Source: Owenia fusiformis (lineage: Eukaryota > Annelida > Polychaeta > Sabellida > Oweniidae). From it: DNA of 60,000 nt. The notes under the pieces are model-generated. The model was not told where the DNA came from, did not search any database, and saw nothing but the letters and a program-made list of their open reading frames with translations. The stretch is from NCBI GenBank assembly GCA_903813345.2, contig CAIIXF020000002.1:30376926-30436925 (forward strand), written 5' to 3'. How positions within the stretch are numbered: the stretch's first letter is position 1; each line of letters opens with the position of its first letter. A program made the position numbers and the translations under genes. Of this stretch, positions 45,705 to 57,709 are shown one piece after another.

Positions 45705-48700
45705 TCACCACTCTAATTTAACTGGATATTCTCCTGTCAAACAGGCCACACAATGTCCAACTTTCTTCTCTGATTTCTTCTCGATACCTTGTTTAGTGGC
45801 CTTCTCTAAGCCATCCACTGTCAGATATACAACACTGTTGGCCCCTGGAATACAATGATTAAAATGTCAGATTTTAATATACAAATACAAAAAATTAAAC
45901 CATCAATGGGGAGTAATTTAAAGGGGCAACAAGGCTTGCAGAGAGAAAATTTGAAAAAATTTAATTTTTCTGAGCTATCAGGGCAACATTTGGCTTATCA
46001 TCTTCTTTGACATACCTGTTTTCTTAAAATGTATGGATAAACTATCAATTTCAGCATTGATTGTTCTGCACTAATTGTTGCACCTTTAACATTGTTGAAT
46101 GCAATGAACTTACATTTTTCTCCCATGTCCAGTGTAGTCATTAAGGGGGAAAAAGAGACTGGTCATACGGACCTGTTGATCATCAAAGTTAAGTGGTCCG
46201 TATCAAAATAGGCTGGACAAAATGACCAGCACCTCAAAAAAGTCCCTGGTCCGTATGAAATGTGGCCGGTCAATCAAAATCTTGTTAAACAATAAAGAAC
46301 AATATATCAACAAATTGTTTTATGAGTCATGTTTAAAATTAAATCAGTATCATTACTGACTATACCCCCCTGGATTGGCCCAGAAAAAAAATTAGGCCCA
46401 AAAAAGGCCTTCAGGCTCCAAAAAGTGGGCCTTTTTGGTCGTTACTGGGCCCACTTTTTGGTTTTAGGGGCCCAAATTTTTTTTACGCGCAAGTGCGGAT
46501 ATTTTTTCATCAGACCTGAAATTTGGGCCCCCCCCCTTGTTGGTTTCCAGATCCGCCCCTGGGATATCCAAGATATTGATTGAAATGTCACAGTGAATAT
46601 AAACATACCAGAAGCAATCTAAAACTAGCTAGAAATTGATTTGCTATATCGACTTTCAAAACATTTTATATTGTACGTTCGGTAATTTAATGTATCATTT
46701 TGCTATACCGGTTTATAAACGGTTGTTCTTAGAAAAAAAAGAAAAAAAAATCTTTTTATGAATTCTTGTTAATAACTTAAATCTGGCGATTTAATCATCG
46801 ACAACTCTAATTATTTGGAGAATAACAGCACGGACATGAATTCTACCGCTAGGTAGGCGATTAAATATCATGCTGGTCCAAATGACCGGCACTTTTGCAA
46901 ACATTGCCGGACTGGGGCTCAATCTACTGGACAATGTCCGCCGGGAAGGCCGTTAATGACTACACTGCCCATGTCGAATATTTTCTGAGTTATGTCACCC
47001 CAACAGAGTTTTAGTTCGACAGTGGGACAAGCATTCAATTTTCTGAATTCATAAAGGATAGGGAATATTCCTTCTCTTAATCTTTAATTAAAAAATATCC
47101 AAAATAGATTTTTAATGAATTGTTATGTCTCTTGCTCCATTTATTGACCTTGAAAAAGATTGGGATAGAATTCCACATTTAGGAAGCGAAGTAATCATCA
47201 ATTTCTATCAGGCTATTCAGATGTTTGCCATTTTATATACTTACCTAAGTAATGAGCAAGTTTGTCAGCTGATAGCTTGTTTGCTATGAGTTCATCTTTG
47301 GTTGGAATGTTGATTCCCATATAGCAGGGGTGTTTAATCGGAGGTGAGGCTATTCTAATATGAACCTGAAATCAACGAATTCACATTTGTGATAATAATG
47401 GTGTATGCTCTGAATCGGACAAGAGAAAGTTACAATCAATGAAGTTATGTGCGACTGAAATGAAGTAAAATCTATCAAAGGGTTCACTGTAGTCACTGCA
47501 GTGCTATCGTCTGATCAAACAATTTTGGCTTCATTGAATGCACTGAGCAGTCATCACATCTTTATAAGCACTGCAAACTTCCACTGAGCATTTTAACCCA
47601 ATCGAATTTTACTCATTGCACGAAATCAATTCAGCTCTTGTACCAATCCAGTCTAGTATCAAAGTATATCGAAAATGAAGATTGCTGTAGCTAGTTGTAA
47701 AGAAGTTTTATGCACTAGAAGTGCATGAGAAGTGGAACTTGTGATGAAATTTCACCATGTGAAAGTTTAATTGCATTCATTATTTTTTTTTACCATACCT
47801 CTTTAGCGCCTGCGCTTTTCAATAGCCTTACAATAGGTCCCATTGTGTTACCACGTACTATAGAGTCATCCACTATTACAATACGCTTGCCTTTAAAGTT
47901 CTCTGTCAATGCCCCAAACTTCTTAGCCACCCCTAGTTGCCGAAGTCTCTTGGTTGGTTGAATGAATGTCCTTCCGATGTACCTGTTCTTACAAAGCACC
48001 TCGACATAGGGAATCCCAGCCTAGAAAAATGTAGTGAAATAAATAAACTTGGTATTTAGGAAAAATATTTTGATACACTTGGCATTTTGAAGAATGCATT
48101 TATAGGCTTGGCCTTTTGAAAAATGCATTTATACATTTGGCAATTGTAGAAATACATTTTTCATACTTGGTGTTTTGAAGATACATTTTTTACTCTTGCC
48201 ACTTTGGAGAAACACATTTGGGTTTAAAGGATATTCTCTTAGAGGAATTATATTGCTGTTTATCTCAATGACAATTTGAATATTAATTACCTGCTGGGCA
48301 AACCCTAGAGCTGCAGGAGTGGCTGACTCGGGCACTGTACTGACAATATCAGCCTCAACTGGGGCCTCTAAAGCTAGTTGTTTACCACATCTCTGTCTCA
48401 CAGTATACACCATCTGTCCTGAAAGAAAATGTAAAGCTTTTTCATAGTTTCATGCATGTACACTTGCACAGTTATACTATACTATACAGGGGCTTTCTTG
48501 CATTGGATGGAGCAAGTGGGTACTGAACTTTGTGGAAAATTTGGAATTTCATGTTGAAAATCTATAGTGATATGTTCACTCTGTCAAAAGGGAATAATAG
48601 TGAAACTTATATACATTAAACGCCTAATGGAGCAACAGAAATGTGTTTACTGTAAGTACTTATCCATGACAGAGAGGGCTATTTGTAGAGAATTCAGTTG

Positions 48701-51700
48701 AGTATGTTGTTAATAAGCACAGGCTCACTAGCACAGGTTTAACTGCACTGGGCAAATTTTGAGCAAAATAGATAAAACTTGCGATTTAACACCCAGCTGA
48801 GAGAAAAACTGGAGCTATCATTTTACTTGATACAACATTCATGCAATATAGCATATTTCAACTAAAACATAAACAACCAAACTCAAATCAAGCACTCACC
48901 TTCAAGGATACTATCAGGTCTGGCAAAATAGACATATTCGAATATACAAAATGCTGATGGGCTTTCTGTAGGCCTAGGGACAATACATATGGACTTGACA
49001 CCATGCCTCGTTAACTGTACTATTTCTCCTGAAAAATAGACATACATTAGTCTTGATGATTTCTCTTTTTGAGAGCTTAATCTATTACGATCTTGACACT
49101 TTAATTAAGCTTTGTTACGCTTTGGTGCCACTTTGTACACCGCTTTAAAGCTCTATCAAAGTGCCGTTGGTGTGAACTTAGCTTAAGATCCTTGAGATCT
49201 GCATATTTTTGAGAGACCTATATTATGTTAGTCTCTATTTTGGACTCCAAGGACAGTTGCGCTAATTGTGTTTTAGGGTTGTTGAGTTGGCCGAGCAGTC
49301 TAGAGCGCTGAACATGAGGTCTTGAGTTTGTATCACATAAACTCCTTGTGTTGATTAAATGATGCAATCTTAAAGATAGGCAAAGTCTCTTGCAGCTATT
49401 ATACATAATGCAAAAATGTACATGTACTTCTAAATGTGAACTACCTCAATAATAAGTGCTATACCTGGTAAGACTTCTCTATAATATTCAGCTCCTATTG
49501 CTTGAAAGGAACATGACTCTGAAGAAACAGCCCAACCTTCTATATCCACATCTTCACTATTATGCTTGTTTTCTGGAATATAACACATGTTATGTAACAC
49601 AAATTGAAAAATTGCCTGGGTAGATCGTTTGAGGGGTCTTATTTTCTGAATACTTAGCAATATGAAATCAATAGTTGCCAAATGGGCATTAGGAAATGGG
49701 AATGTCATTCACTTTTCATGAGTCAATCTTTTGAAGCGCTCACATTGGTGTGAGTAAATATGGAATCTATCTTTCCATGAAAAAATCTAAAGATACAAAC
49801 AAAATCTGACAATTCCTTGTAAGGGATATACCTGAACTAATTGGTCCCGCTGACATAACCTTTCCAAGGCACATGGGTCTGTTACCATAGGGATCCCGTA
49901 AGGCATATATGGTGTCTTTATACATGACTAGGAGGGAATATGCTGTATAAGTCTCTTTCATTAACTGTTGGATTCTGAAATAGACAGAAAATAAAAACTA
50001 TAAGTACATGTATTGAAAAGAAATATCAGTTTAAGATTCAGGAGGGAGAATCATTTTTATTCACCATTTTTGTGAAACTAGAAAAAAACAGAAACTCCAG
50101 GGAGTAGCAAATCCCACTGAACAAAACATGTTTTGATAAATAGCGGCCATATAAAATTTGAGCCAAATCCATCCACTGGTATTTGAGTTATCAAAGATTA
50201 TGTTTTTATGAAACATGGTTGCCATTTTGTCATGGTTGCCATCTGAGGCAGAGGTCCTACCTCCATTAGGCATAAGCCTATAAAATTTGAATCAAATCCG
50301 TCAACCGGTATTTGAGTTATTGCCCAGACAACTGACAGACGGCTTTCCAATATCCCCCTCGAAATTCTTTCGTTGGGATAATGAAGAGTGGCTCAAGAAT
50401 TTTCAGGACATAACCATTCGCTAAAACATTAAAAATTAATGTCCAGGAGTATATACAATATCTACAAGTACATAAACAAGTACAAGTAATGAATATCACA
50501 GAATATTGCCATAAGCTGTGTAAAAGTGATATGTTATGAGGGCTAGAAGATGCTGTATAATTTCGATTTCAAATAGACAAATCACCTGGCTGGACAGTCT
50601 AGACCATTCTGTTCACCATCTCGAGGGGTGAGGGCCAAAAGCTGTGTAATAAGTTTGATTTCAAATACAGTATACATATTACCTGGCTGGCCAGTCCGGA
50701 CCATTGGGTTCATCATCTCGAGGGGTGAGGGCCAAAAGCTGTGTAATAAGTTTGATTTCAAATACAGTATACATATTACCTGGCTGGCCAGTCCGGACCA
50801 TTGGGTTCATCATCTCGAGGGGTGAGGGCCAAAAGCTGTGTAATAAGTTTGATTTCAAATACATTATACATATTACCTGGCTGGCCAGTCCGGACCATTG
50901 GGTTCATCATCTCAAGGGGTGAGGGCCAAAAGCTGTGTAATAAGTTTGATTTCAAATACAGTATACATATTACCTGGCTGGCCAGTCCGGACCATTGGGT
51001 TCATCATCTCGAGGCGTGAGGGCCAAAAGCTGTGTAATAAGTTTGATTTCAAATACAGTATACATATTACCTGGCTGGCCAGTCCGGACCATTGGGTTCA
51101 TCATCTCGAGGCGTGAGGGCCAAAAGCTGTGTAATAAGTTTGATTTCAAATACAGTATACATATTACCTGGCTGGCCAGTCCGGACCATTGGGTTCATCA
51201 TCTTGAGGCGTGAGGGCCAAAAGCTGTGTAATAAGTTTGATTTCAAATACAGTATACATATTACCTGGCTGGCCAGTCTGGACCATTGGGTTCACCATCT
51301 GGAGGGGTGAGGGCCAAAAGCTGTGTAATAAGTTTGATTTCAAATACAGTATACATATTACCTGGCTGGCCAGTCTGGATCATTGGGTTCACCATTTCGA
51401 GGGGTGAGGGCCAAAAGCTGTGTAATAAGTTTGATTTAAAATACAGTATACATATTACCTGGCTGGCCAGTCTGGATCATTGGGTTCACCATCTCGAGGG
51501 GTGAGGGCCAAAAGCTGTGTAATAAGTTTGATTTAAAATACAGTATACATATTACCTGGCTGGCCAGTCCGGACCATTGGGTTCACCATCTCGAGGGGCG
51601 AGGGCCAAAAGCTGTGTAATTAGTTTGATTTCAAATACAGTATACATATTACCTGGCTGGCCAGTCTGGACCATTGGGTTCACCATCTCGAGGGGTGAGG

Positions 51701-54700
51701 GCCAAAAGCTGTGTAATAAGTTTGATTTCAAATACAGTATACATATTACCTGGCTGGCCAGTCCGGACCATTGGGTTCACCATCTGGAGGGGTGAGGGCC
51801 AGAAGCTGTGTTATAAGTTCACTATCAGATCCTGTGGATAATCCAACACCATGTTTTAGCACCTGTAATAATTAAATTATTATTCACACATATGAGCTTA
51901 AAAATGACACAACTCGGTATACAGATAAAATGAAATGGAGTAAGCCAAAAGGCCATATTTTTATGGATTTTAACAGATTCAATTTTGACGTTTATTGTAA
52001 GTGGTATCACCAGAGTTATCATCAGTGAACATTAATATTCCAATTTACGAGGGAACAATTATTGAGAAAAAAGTGAATGAGTCGCTGTAGTTGACCATCG
52101 TGCTAAATAGAATGCTATGTAACATGTTTTCATATTCTTTGCAAGTGCATGTTTAGTTAAGTAAATCTACCTTTTGTTTTAATGAATTTGCGTTGACCAG
52201 TTCCCCATTGTGTGCCACAGCAATTAGACCATGGAGTGTTTCTACCACAAACGGCTGACAGTTTGTAAGTTCTGAGTTACCTGCTGTGGAGTATCTATTA
52301 TGACCTGCAACATAATTTGGATGAGTAAGTTAGCTTAAAAATGCTGACTCTCAAACTCCTCAAACTGTAAAAATTGGAAAAAAATGTTATCCATTTAATG
52401 TTAACCATCGAAACTGTATTTGATTAACAGTAAAATGGTGAGAGTATTAAACTAGGGCTACTATATCTAGTATAAGTCTAATGCAGATCTTGTGAGAGTA
52501 AACTAACCTATCCCAAGGTTGCCTTTCAACTTTCTTATAATGTGTTCATCTTGAAATATTTGGCCGACATATCCCATTCCTTTGTGGGTACGAAACTGGT
52601 ACTTGCTATCACCCTGACTGGTCACAATACCTGCACTCTCCTGACCCCTGAAAGTACAAAAATGTGTCACATATTGTATTTTCAACTCATTCCATATATT
52701 ATGTGAATCATGAAAAGACTGAGGAGAATATTAGTTTTATAAAATGTTTAAAAATGAGAAAATTCAGTTATCTTCTTATTTTTTCTTGCATTTCTGCATT
52801 TATTCCGAACATTTATTTTACAGAGGAGACAAGGTATATATAGTATATATCATGTTCAATACTACTCGTGTATGTAATACCTCATGTATCATCAGTGATC
52901 AACCAGATACAGAAAACCTGTTCAAAGTAAATATGCTATATAAGGAGAGCATAAAAATATCATATAGAGAGGTATTCAAAATATCTTAGGTGCTCACATT
53001 GGCAAAGGTTACACACAAACAAAGGTTTAACTGCACTCAAACTGCATAAAATAGTCAACTTGACATTTATAATTGATTGGGAAATGCAGGGGATATGCTC
53101 CATTGATTGAACAGGATATTAGCCACAACCATCCATTCATGAAAATATAGGAAATTTGAAATAAACCTTATCTACACTAATGACATCTTATCTGGGTGTG
53201 CTGTACTAGAAGCACTGGGCCCCTAAAACGAAAAGTGGGCCCAAATTTTGAAATTCTAAAGCCCATAAGGCCTTAGAAGGCCCAGTAATGACCAAAAAGG
53301 CCCACTTTTGGAGGCCTTAAGGTCTTTTTTGGCCCCAATTTTTTTTTTCTGGGCCCAACTTAGGGCCCCCCGGATCCGCCACTGAAAACTTGGGGGGGGG
53401 GGTCCAAAGGGCACCCCCTTGTAAATTTTTTATTAGTAGAGCTAGGATGTTCAAACTTTCCTCAAATATACTTCATTCAATTCCCTACAACTTGATGTAA
53501 TAACTTTAACAACCATAATGATGTAAGAATGCGTAATTTTTTTCTTAAGACAACACGTATGGTAGAATTAGTGCTAGCTTTTTCCGATTTTGTCAATTGG
53601 AGCTGATGATAGTCATCATTATAAATTAATAACAAACTAGTAAAGCTAGGATGTTTAAACTTGTCCAAAATATACTTCATTTAATTCTCTACAACTTGGT
53701 GTAATAACATTAACAACTTTGATGATGTAAGATTGCATAATTTTATTCTAAAGACAACAGTATTGTAGGAATAGTGCTAGCTGTTCCTGATTTTGTCTAT
53801 TGGAGCTCATGATTACATCATAATTAATCAATTACCCTATGTGCAATTTTGCAGATTTTTTCAGAAATTTGAAATTTGTTATATCTGTAGCTTCAGCTAC
53901 TTAAAATTTGAAGATCCTACCATATACCAAAAAAAGTTATGGGGAAAAAGCTTAACAGGGGGGGGGGGGGGGGTCATTTTGACCCCCATTAGGGCTTCTA
54001 GGGTTAATGTGTACTTCTTAACAAATGATTTCTGTTACAATAACAATCAGTTTCCCCACATTAAAGGGGCAATAAGGACTGTAGAGAAAATCGGAAGGGT
54101 TTTTCATTTTTTCTGAGCTATCAAGGCAACATTTGGTTTAACATCTTCTTTGACATACCTATTTTCTTAAAATGTATGGATAAATTATCAATTTCAGCAT
54201 TAAGAAGTGTAAATTCAGTTCAAAGCTTGAAAAAGGGGACTTCCACTTTTATATTTTTAAGATCCACCATGTTTCAAGAGGAATATCAGCTAAAATACTG
54301 TTTATCTAGGGGGTATCTTTGTAGATAATAAAAATAGATGTTAGTCTTGATGAACTATCCAAACTTAAATATATTTTGACACTGGTCCATGATCGTTGAA
54401 TGACCCCTCTGCACTAATTATTGCACCTTTAATGAAACTTGTCATAGTGTAAGAACATGATGAGTAGATAATAACTTGTCAATAACAAGATGATTGGTTA
54501 GATATTTCAGGACTTATACATGGCTTTCATAGTAACAACTTTAATGAGTACTTTTTAAAAAATGACTTCTGTTACCATAGCATCCAATTGGTACACATTG
54601 ATGAAACTTGTCATAGTGGTAGGACATGATAAGTAGATGATAACCTATAAATATCAAGATGATTGGCTGTATATTCTTGGAATTATAGATGGCTTTCATT

Positions 54701-55804
54701 GTATCCCCCTAAAACACCATACCAAGAGGTATACGAGAGCCAAACATAATAATTTAAACAATATCTGTGAATATCAAGACAAATGGTTATTTATTTTCTT
54801 CAAAATAAAATATTTTCATGGTGATTCTTCTCAAATTCATGAAAATAATATGTGTTTTGTCTCAGGGGGTGTCTAGGATTTTTACAAAAATGTGTACTTT
54901 TTAACATATGATCTCCATTACCATAACAACCAGTTGACCAACTTTGATTATTAAACTTGTCATAATGGTATAACATGGTAAGTAGATGATTAAAAGTAAA
55001 TAAACAACAACAACAATAAATATCAAGATGATTGGTTGTATATTCTAAGAAATATACATGGCATTCCTAGTACCCCCCCCCCCCTTTAAATAACACCAGG
55101 GGGTATAAATCTGCATATTTCAAAAACGCTGAAAAACTAGACACTAATATTTTAAGAATCAATGTAGAATAATAAACCACAAATAACCAACATAAAGAGT
55201 AACTTTCAAAACCATACACCACGCTTATCCAGTAAATAGAGTTTATAATCTTTCAAAGTTTCAAGCAGGTTTTAGTGCAACAGTCTTACTTATTGGAGGG
55301 CTTGCTCGGCACTCCAGCCAAGACCCTGTGTTTCTGACCAATGATATATTCAGACTTATTCATTTCACGATTATGTAATAGACTACTGACCTACATATCT
55401 GTTAAATAATGTATTGATCTAAAAAGAATACTCATAAACACATTGATATCAAGAGAATAGCTTCACAAGATTTTACAAGATTTACTCAATTTAGATCTAC
55501 AAGATTTACAAGTTTTACGAGATTTACAAGATTTACTATACACCCTGGCCTTACGTAACTCCTTCACCTCTACCAGTGGTCCCTATATATTGAAGGCTAG
55601 GCCTAGATTTCTAATTATTGAACTGGTCAGTGGTTGTTTTTAAAATTTTGAATTTTCTTACCTATGTTGAAGACCAACAAGTCCCAGTTGGATGATATTT
55701 GCCACATCTAACTGTGTGGGCCATTCCCCGGTAGCCACACAACCAAACACTCCACATGCTTCATGTAGTCCAGAATCCTGGTCGGAATCAAACTTTGAGG
55801 CCAT
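45705..55804 (-). CDS. PPAT: Amidophosphoribosyltransferase (glutamine PRPP amidotransferase), 11 exons
   Basis: First committed step of purine synthesis in the cytosol: PRPP + glutamine to phosphoribosylamine. Exons by homology and GT-AG sites: 55662-55804, 52508-52647, 52171-52304, 51750-51862, 49832-49974, 49465-49572, 48900-49028, 48291-48418, 47799-48020, 47245-47365, 45705-45844. Together they give 1521 bp, 506 aa plus stop, in frame; human PPAT has 517 aa and also 11 exons. The start at 55804 (MASKFDSDQ...) leaves a 16-residue propeptide before the catalytic Cys17 (CGVFGC). The frame also has an ATG at 55912, 36 codons further up with an in-frame stop before it, so a longer N-terminus is possible. 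Visible motifs: glutaminase loop ([16 protein letters not shown]), RDPYGNRP, the PRPP-binding loop [12 protein letters not shown] in exon 9, and the four iron-sulfur cysteines (SAFCIF, KHPCYM, GHCVACL). It is divergent with PAICS. Intron 4 contains a 97-bp duplication array. Confidence 0.95.
45922..46085. mobile_element. TTAA-flanked MITE, copy 1 (164 bp, PPAT intron 10)
   Basis: The tips AGGGGCAACAAGG and TTGTTGCACCT are inverted and flanked by TTAA on both sides (45918-45921 and 46086-46089), as for piggyBac-type elements. Copy 2 is at 54065-54428; the two share CTTTGACATACC and AAAATGTATGGATAAA. Confidence 0.75.
46130..46967. mobile_element. hAT-like non-autonomous element with 8-bp target duplication (838 bp)
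   Basis: The inverted tips CAGTGTAGTCATTAA and TTAATGACTACACTG are flanked by the exact 8-bp duplication CCCATGTC (46122-46129 and 46968-46975). CAG/CTG tips with 8-bp duplications fit hAT. Inside, ACTGGTCATACGG/GGTCCGTATC and related motifs repeat, and a second element (46366-46561) is nested. No transposase ORF. It sits in PPAT intron 10. Confidence 0.88.
46366..46561. mobile_element. GGGCC-rich MITE, 'CAGATCCGCCCCTG' family, copy 1
   Basis: Begins in CCCCCCTGGATTGGCCCAG and ends CCAGATCCGCCCCTG. The inside alternates GGCCC/GGGCC motifs with A/T runs (AAAGTGGGCC, GGCCCACTTTTTGG). It is related to 53213-53384 and 56711-57007 and is nested in the hAT-like element. Confidence 0.65.
48046..48222. 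repeat. Short degenerate tandem repeat (~36-bp unit, PPAT intron 8)
   Basis: About five diverged units of the type ACACTTGGCATTTTGAAGAA followed by TGCATTTAT. Confidence 0.7.
49278..49365 (+). repeat. tRNA-derived SINE fragment (PPAT intron 6)
   Basis: TTGGCCGAGCAGTCTAGAGCGC resembles box A of a Leu/Ser-type tRNA. The region that should hold box B (CTTGAGTTTGTATCAC) is decayed. The tail ACTCCTTGTGTTGATTAAAT matches the SINE family seen at 14.2 kb. Confidence 0.6.
50586..51708 (-). repeat. 12 tandem 97-bp copies of the PPAT exon 4 end with its splice donor
   Basis: Each unit carries 56 bp matching the last 56 bp of PPAT exon 4 (real copy 51750-51805), then a 41-bp GTAATATG...TTACACAG stretch. 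The 56-bp copies end at 51653, 51556, 51459, 51362, 51265, 51168, 51071, 50974, 50877, 50780, 50683 and 50586, exactly every 97 bp. Each copy keeps a GT donor (CCAG/GTAATATG; GTGATTTG in the last) and is preceded on the minus strand by TTATTACACAG, an acceptor-like end derived from exon-internal sequence. Copies nearest the exon resemble it most in the CCATCT versus TCATCT variant. The 72-codon plus-strand ORFs here are artefacts of the period. Confidence 0.95.
53213..53384. mobile_element. GGGCC-rich MITE, copy 2 (PPAT intron 1)
   Basis: CACTGGGCCCCTAAAACG at the left, GGATCCGCCACTG at the right, with AAAGTGGGCCC and AAAAAGGCCCACTTTT inside. Same family as 46366-46561 and 56711-57007. Confidence 0.65.
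53434..53833. repeat. Diverged ~200-bp tandem duplication (PPAT intron 1)
   Basis: 53434-53633 and 53637-53833 are direct copies sharing GCTAGGATGTT, AATATACTTCATT, CTACAACTTG and GTGCTAGCT. Confidence 0.7.
54065..54428. mobile_element. TTAA-flanked MITE, copy 2 (364 bp, PPAT intron 1)
   Basis: AGGGGCAATAAGG at the left, TTATTGCACCT at the right, TTAA on both sides. It is longer than copy 1 by about 200 bp of internal sequence. Confidence 0.7.
54429..55060. repeat. Three diverged direct repeats (PPAT intron 1)
   Basis: The motif ACTTGTCATARTG...GACATGATAAGTAGATGATAA followed by ATCAAGATGATTGG occurs three times (from about 54435, 54605 and 54955). Confidence 0.6.
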
Positions 55805-55912
55805 TTCTCTATTGCTGATTTCACTGGATGAACTTTGAACCTTGATCCCTAGTTTCCACTCAAAATATTGGACTCTCCGAAAGGAGATGAAAGGCCTCAT
55901 AGTACGAGTCAT

Positions 55913-56416
55913 ACTTCACTCAATTTAGATCGATTTTAGCTATATTCTTTGATTCTTGATTCAGATACACATTTATACCTAATAAACCTATTATGTTATC
56001 AAATGATATGCATAAATTACACAATACAACAATGAATTTCATATTACTTGATAGCGTTGGAACCTTATTGAAATGGACTCTTCCATGACCCCATGATCTG
56101 GAAAATGGCGGGAAATTCCACGTGCTTTCCTTTTGGGAACTACTTATAGTATATTCATCCGCATGTTATTGTATACTTTCACATTTGCATTTGAATCCGT
56201 CGTTAAAATACAATATTGTACTGTAATTTGAATCAATCATTTATAATATTATTCAAGTGCGATGACATTTACACATATTATAGATTGAGGGTTCATTTTT
56301 AAAATCATTTTTTGTCACGGGAGTACTTCCGCTAACAACTTCCAAGGTGTTCCTAGGCATGATCTAGCATTTAAACTTTCTTAAAAAGTTGAATTTTCTC
56401 GTAATTATAAGCAATT
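55913..56416. promoter_or_regulatory. Bidirectional PPAT-PAICS promoter
   Basis: Lies between the divergent coding starts of PPAT and PAICS. It holds GGCGGGAAA (56107-56115, E2F-like) four bases from CACGTG (56119-56124, canonical E-box as bound by Myc/Max or USF). The PPAT-PAICS pair is divergently transcribed and a growth-regulated Myc target in vertebrates, and these motifs fit that. TATA-less as far as I can see. Confidence 0.7.
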
Positions 56417-57677
56417 ATGACGGATATCACATCTGAAAATGGCAAGTATATTTTTTCTTATTTGTCGGTTGACATTAAAAATAGTAACTCTTTGTAAGAG
56501 GTAATGTGAAACTGTGAGGTACCGTAGAGAAATTTCTTCCAAAAATGCGTGATACATGCAAACACTGAGTTCATTCAGTGCAAATCGCCATGTGCATGTA
56601 CTAGCAATGGACAACGTATAGATGGCGCGTTTTCGCGGGAAATTTCTGTAAGCTAAAAATTCTGTCCCAAGATTTATAGGTCTTCGCCATAGGCCAAGGG
56701 AAAAGTAATCAGGGGCGGATCTAGGAACCAACAAGGGGGGGGCAAATTTCCGGTCAGAGAAAATAACGTCCCCTAAAATCCAAAAGTGGGCCCAAATTTT
56801 GAAAATTTGAGGCCCATTTTCTTCAAAATTTGGCCTGAAATTAAAAAATAAGGCCTTAAAAGCCCCAGTAATGACCAAAAAGGCCCACTTTTTGAGGCCT
56901 GGAGGCCTTGTTTGGCCCAAAAATTTTTTTTGGCCAAATTTTTTTTTCTGGGCCCACCCAAGGGGGGGGGGCGGGCCCCCAGGCCCCCCCCCCTAATCCG
57001 CCAATGTAGTAAGCTGTATAGATCTATAGAAGAGACAGGTCCATAAGTAAGATTGAAAATTTTTCAAAAATTAAGTCTTGGCACTAATTCTCCCTACTGG
57101 TATCAAATTAAATATCTCCAAAATCTTCTTCAAAGTGTTTTTCAAACTTATATCATTGTTTTTTCAAATTTTTATTTTAAGGTTCAGCTGGAAAGTAACA
57201 CTTTGGTAAAAAAATTCCAATACCTGCACATGTTATTTTCTGGTACAAAATTAAGTATGAAGGCATGTGTGTATTATCATTACACTGTCTACTTTTAGTA
57301 AACCTGGAAACAGGTCAATGGTAGCCCCTGTGTTGTCTTGAAACTTTGAAAGAAAATTTGGAAAAATAGAAAGTGTGAAATATCAGAATTTCCTGGAGTT
57401 CCCATTGAACGCCTACCAGATATTCTAAAAGAAGACAATGTAATGATACTTTCCGGAAAAAAGCAAGGAAATTGATACATGCCTTCATACTTTGTACCAG
57501 AAAATAACATGTGCAGGTATGGCAATTTTTTATCAAAATGTTATTTTCCAGCTGTACCTTAAGGTTTTTACCAAAATGGTGCAAAATTAAATAAAAAAGT
57601 GCCTAAAAAAAATCGGCGATACAATTCCTGAAACAACTTATATATATTAACATAAAATCACATCCATGTACACTTAA

Positions 57678-57709
<32 letters not shown>

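Noticed and set aside
50628-51795. Series of 72-codon ORFs every 97 bp
   Set aside because: Antisense shadows of the duplicated PPAT exon 4 end; they exist because the 97-bp unit has an open register.
56405-56961. 171-codon minus-strand ORF
   Set aside because: It runs through the GGGCC-rich MITE and the proposed PAICS first exon; similar peptides arise from the other copies of the repeat.
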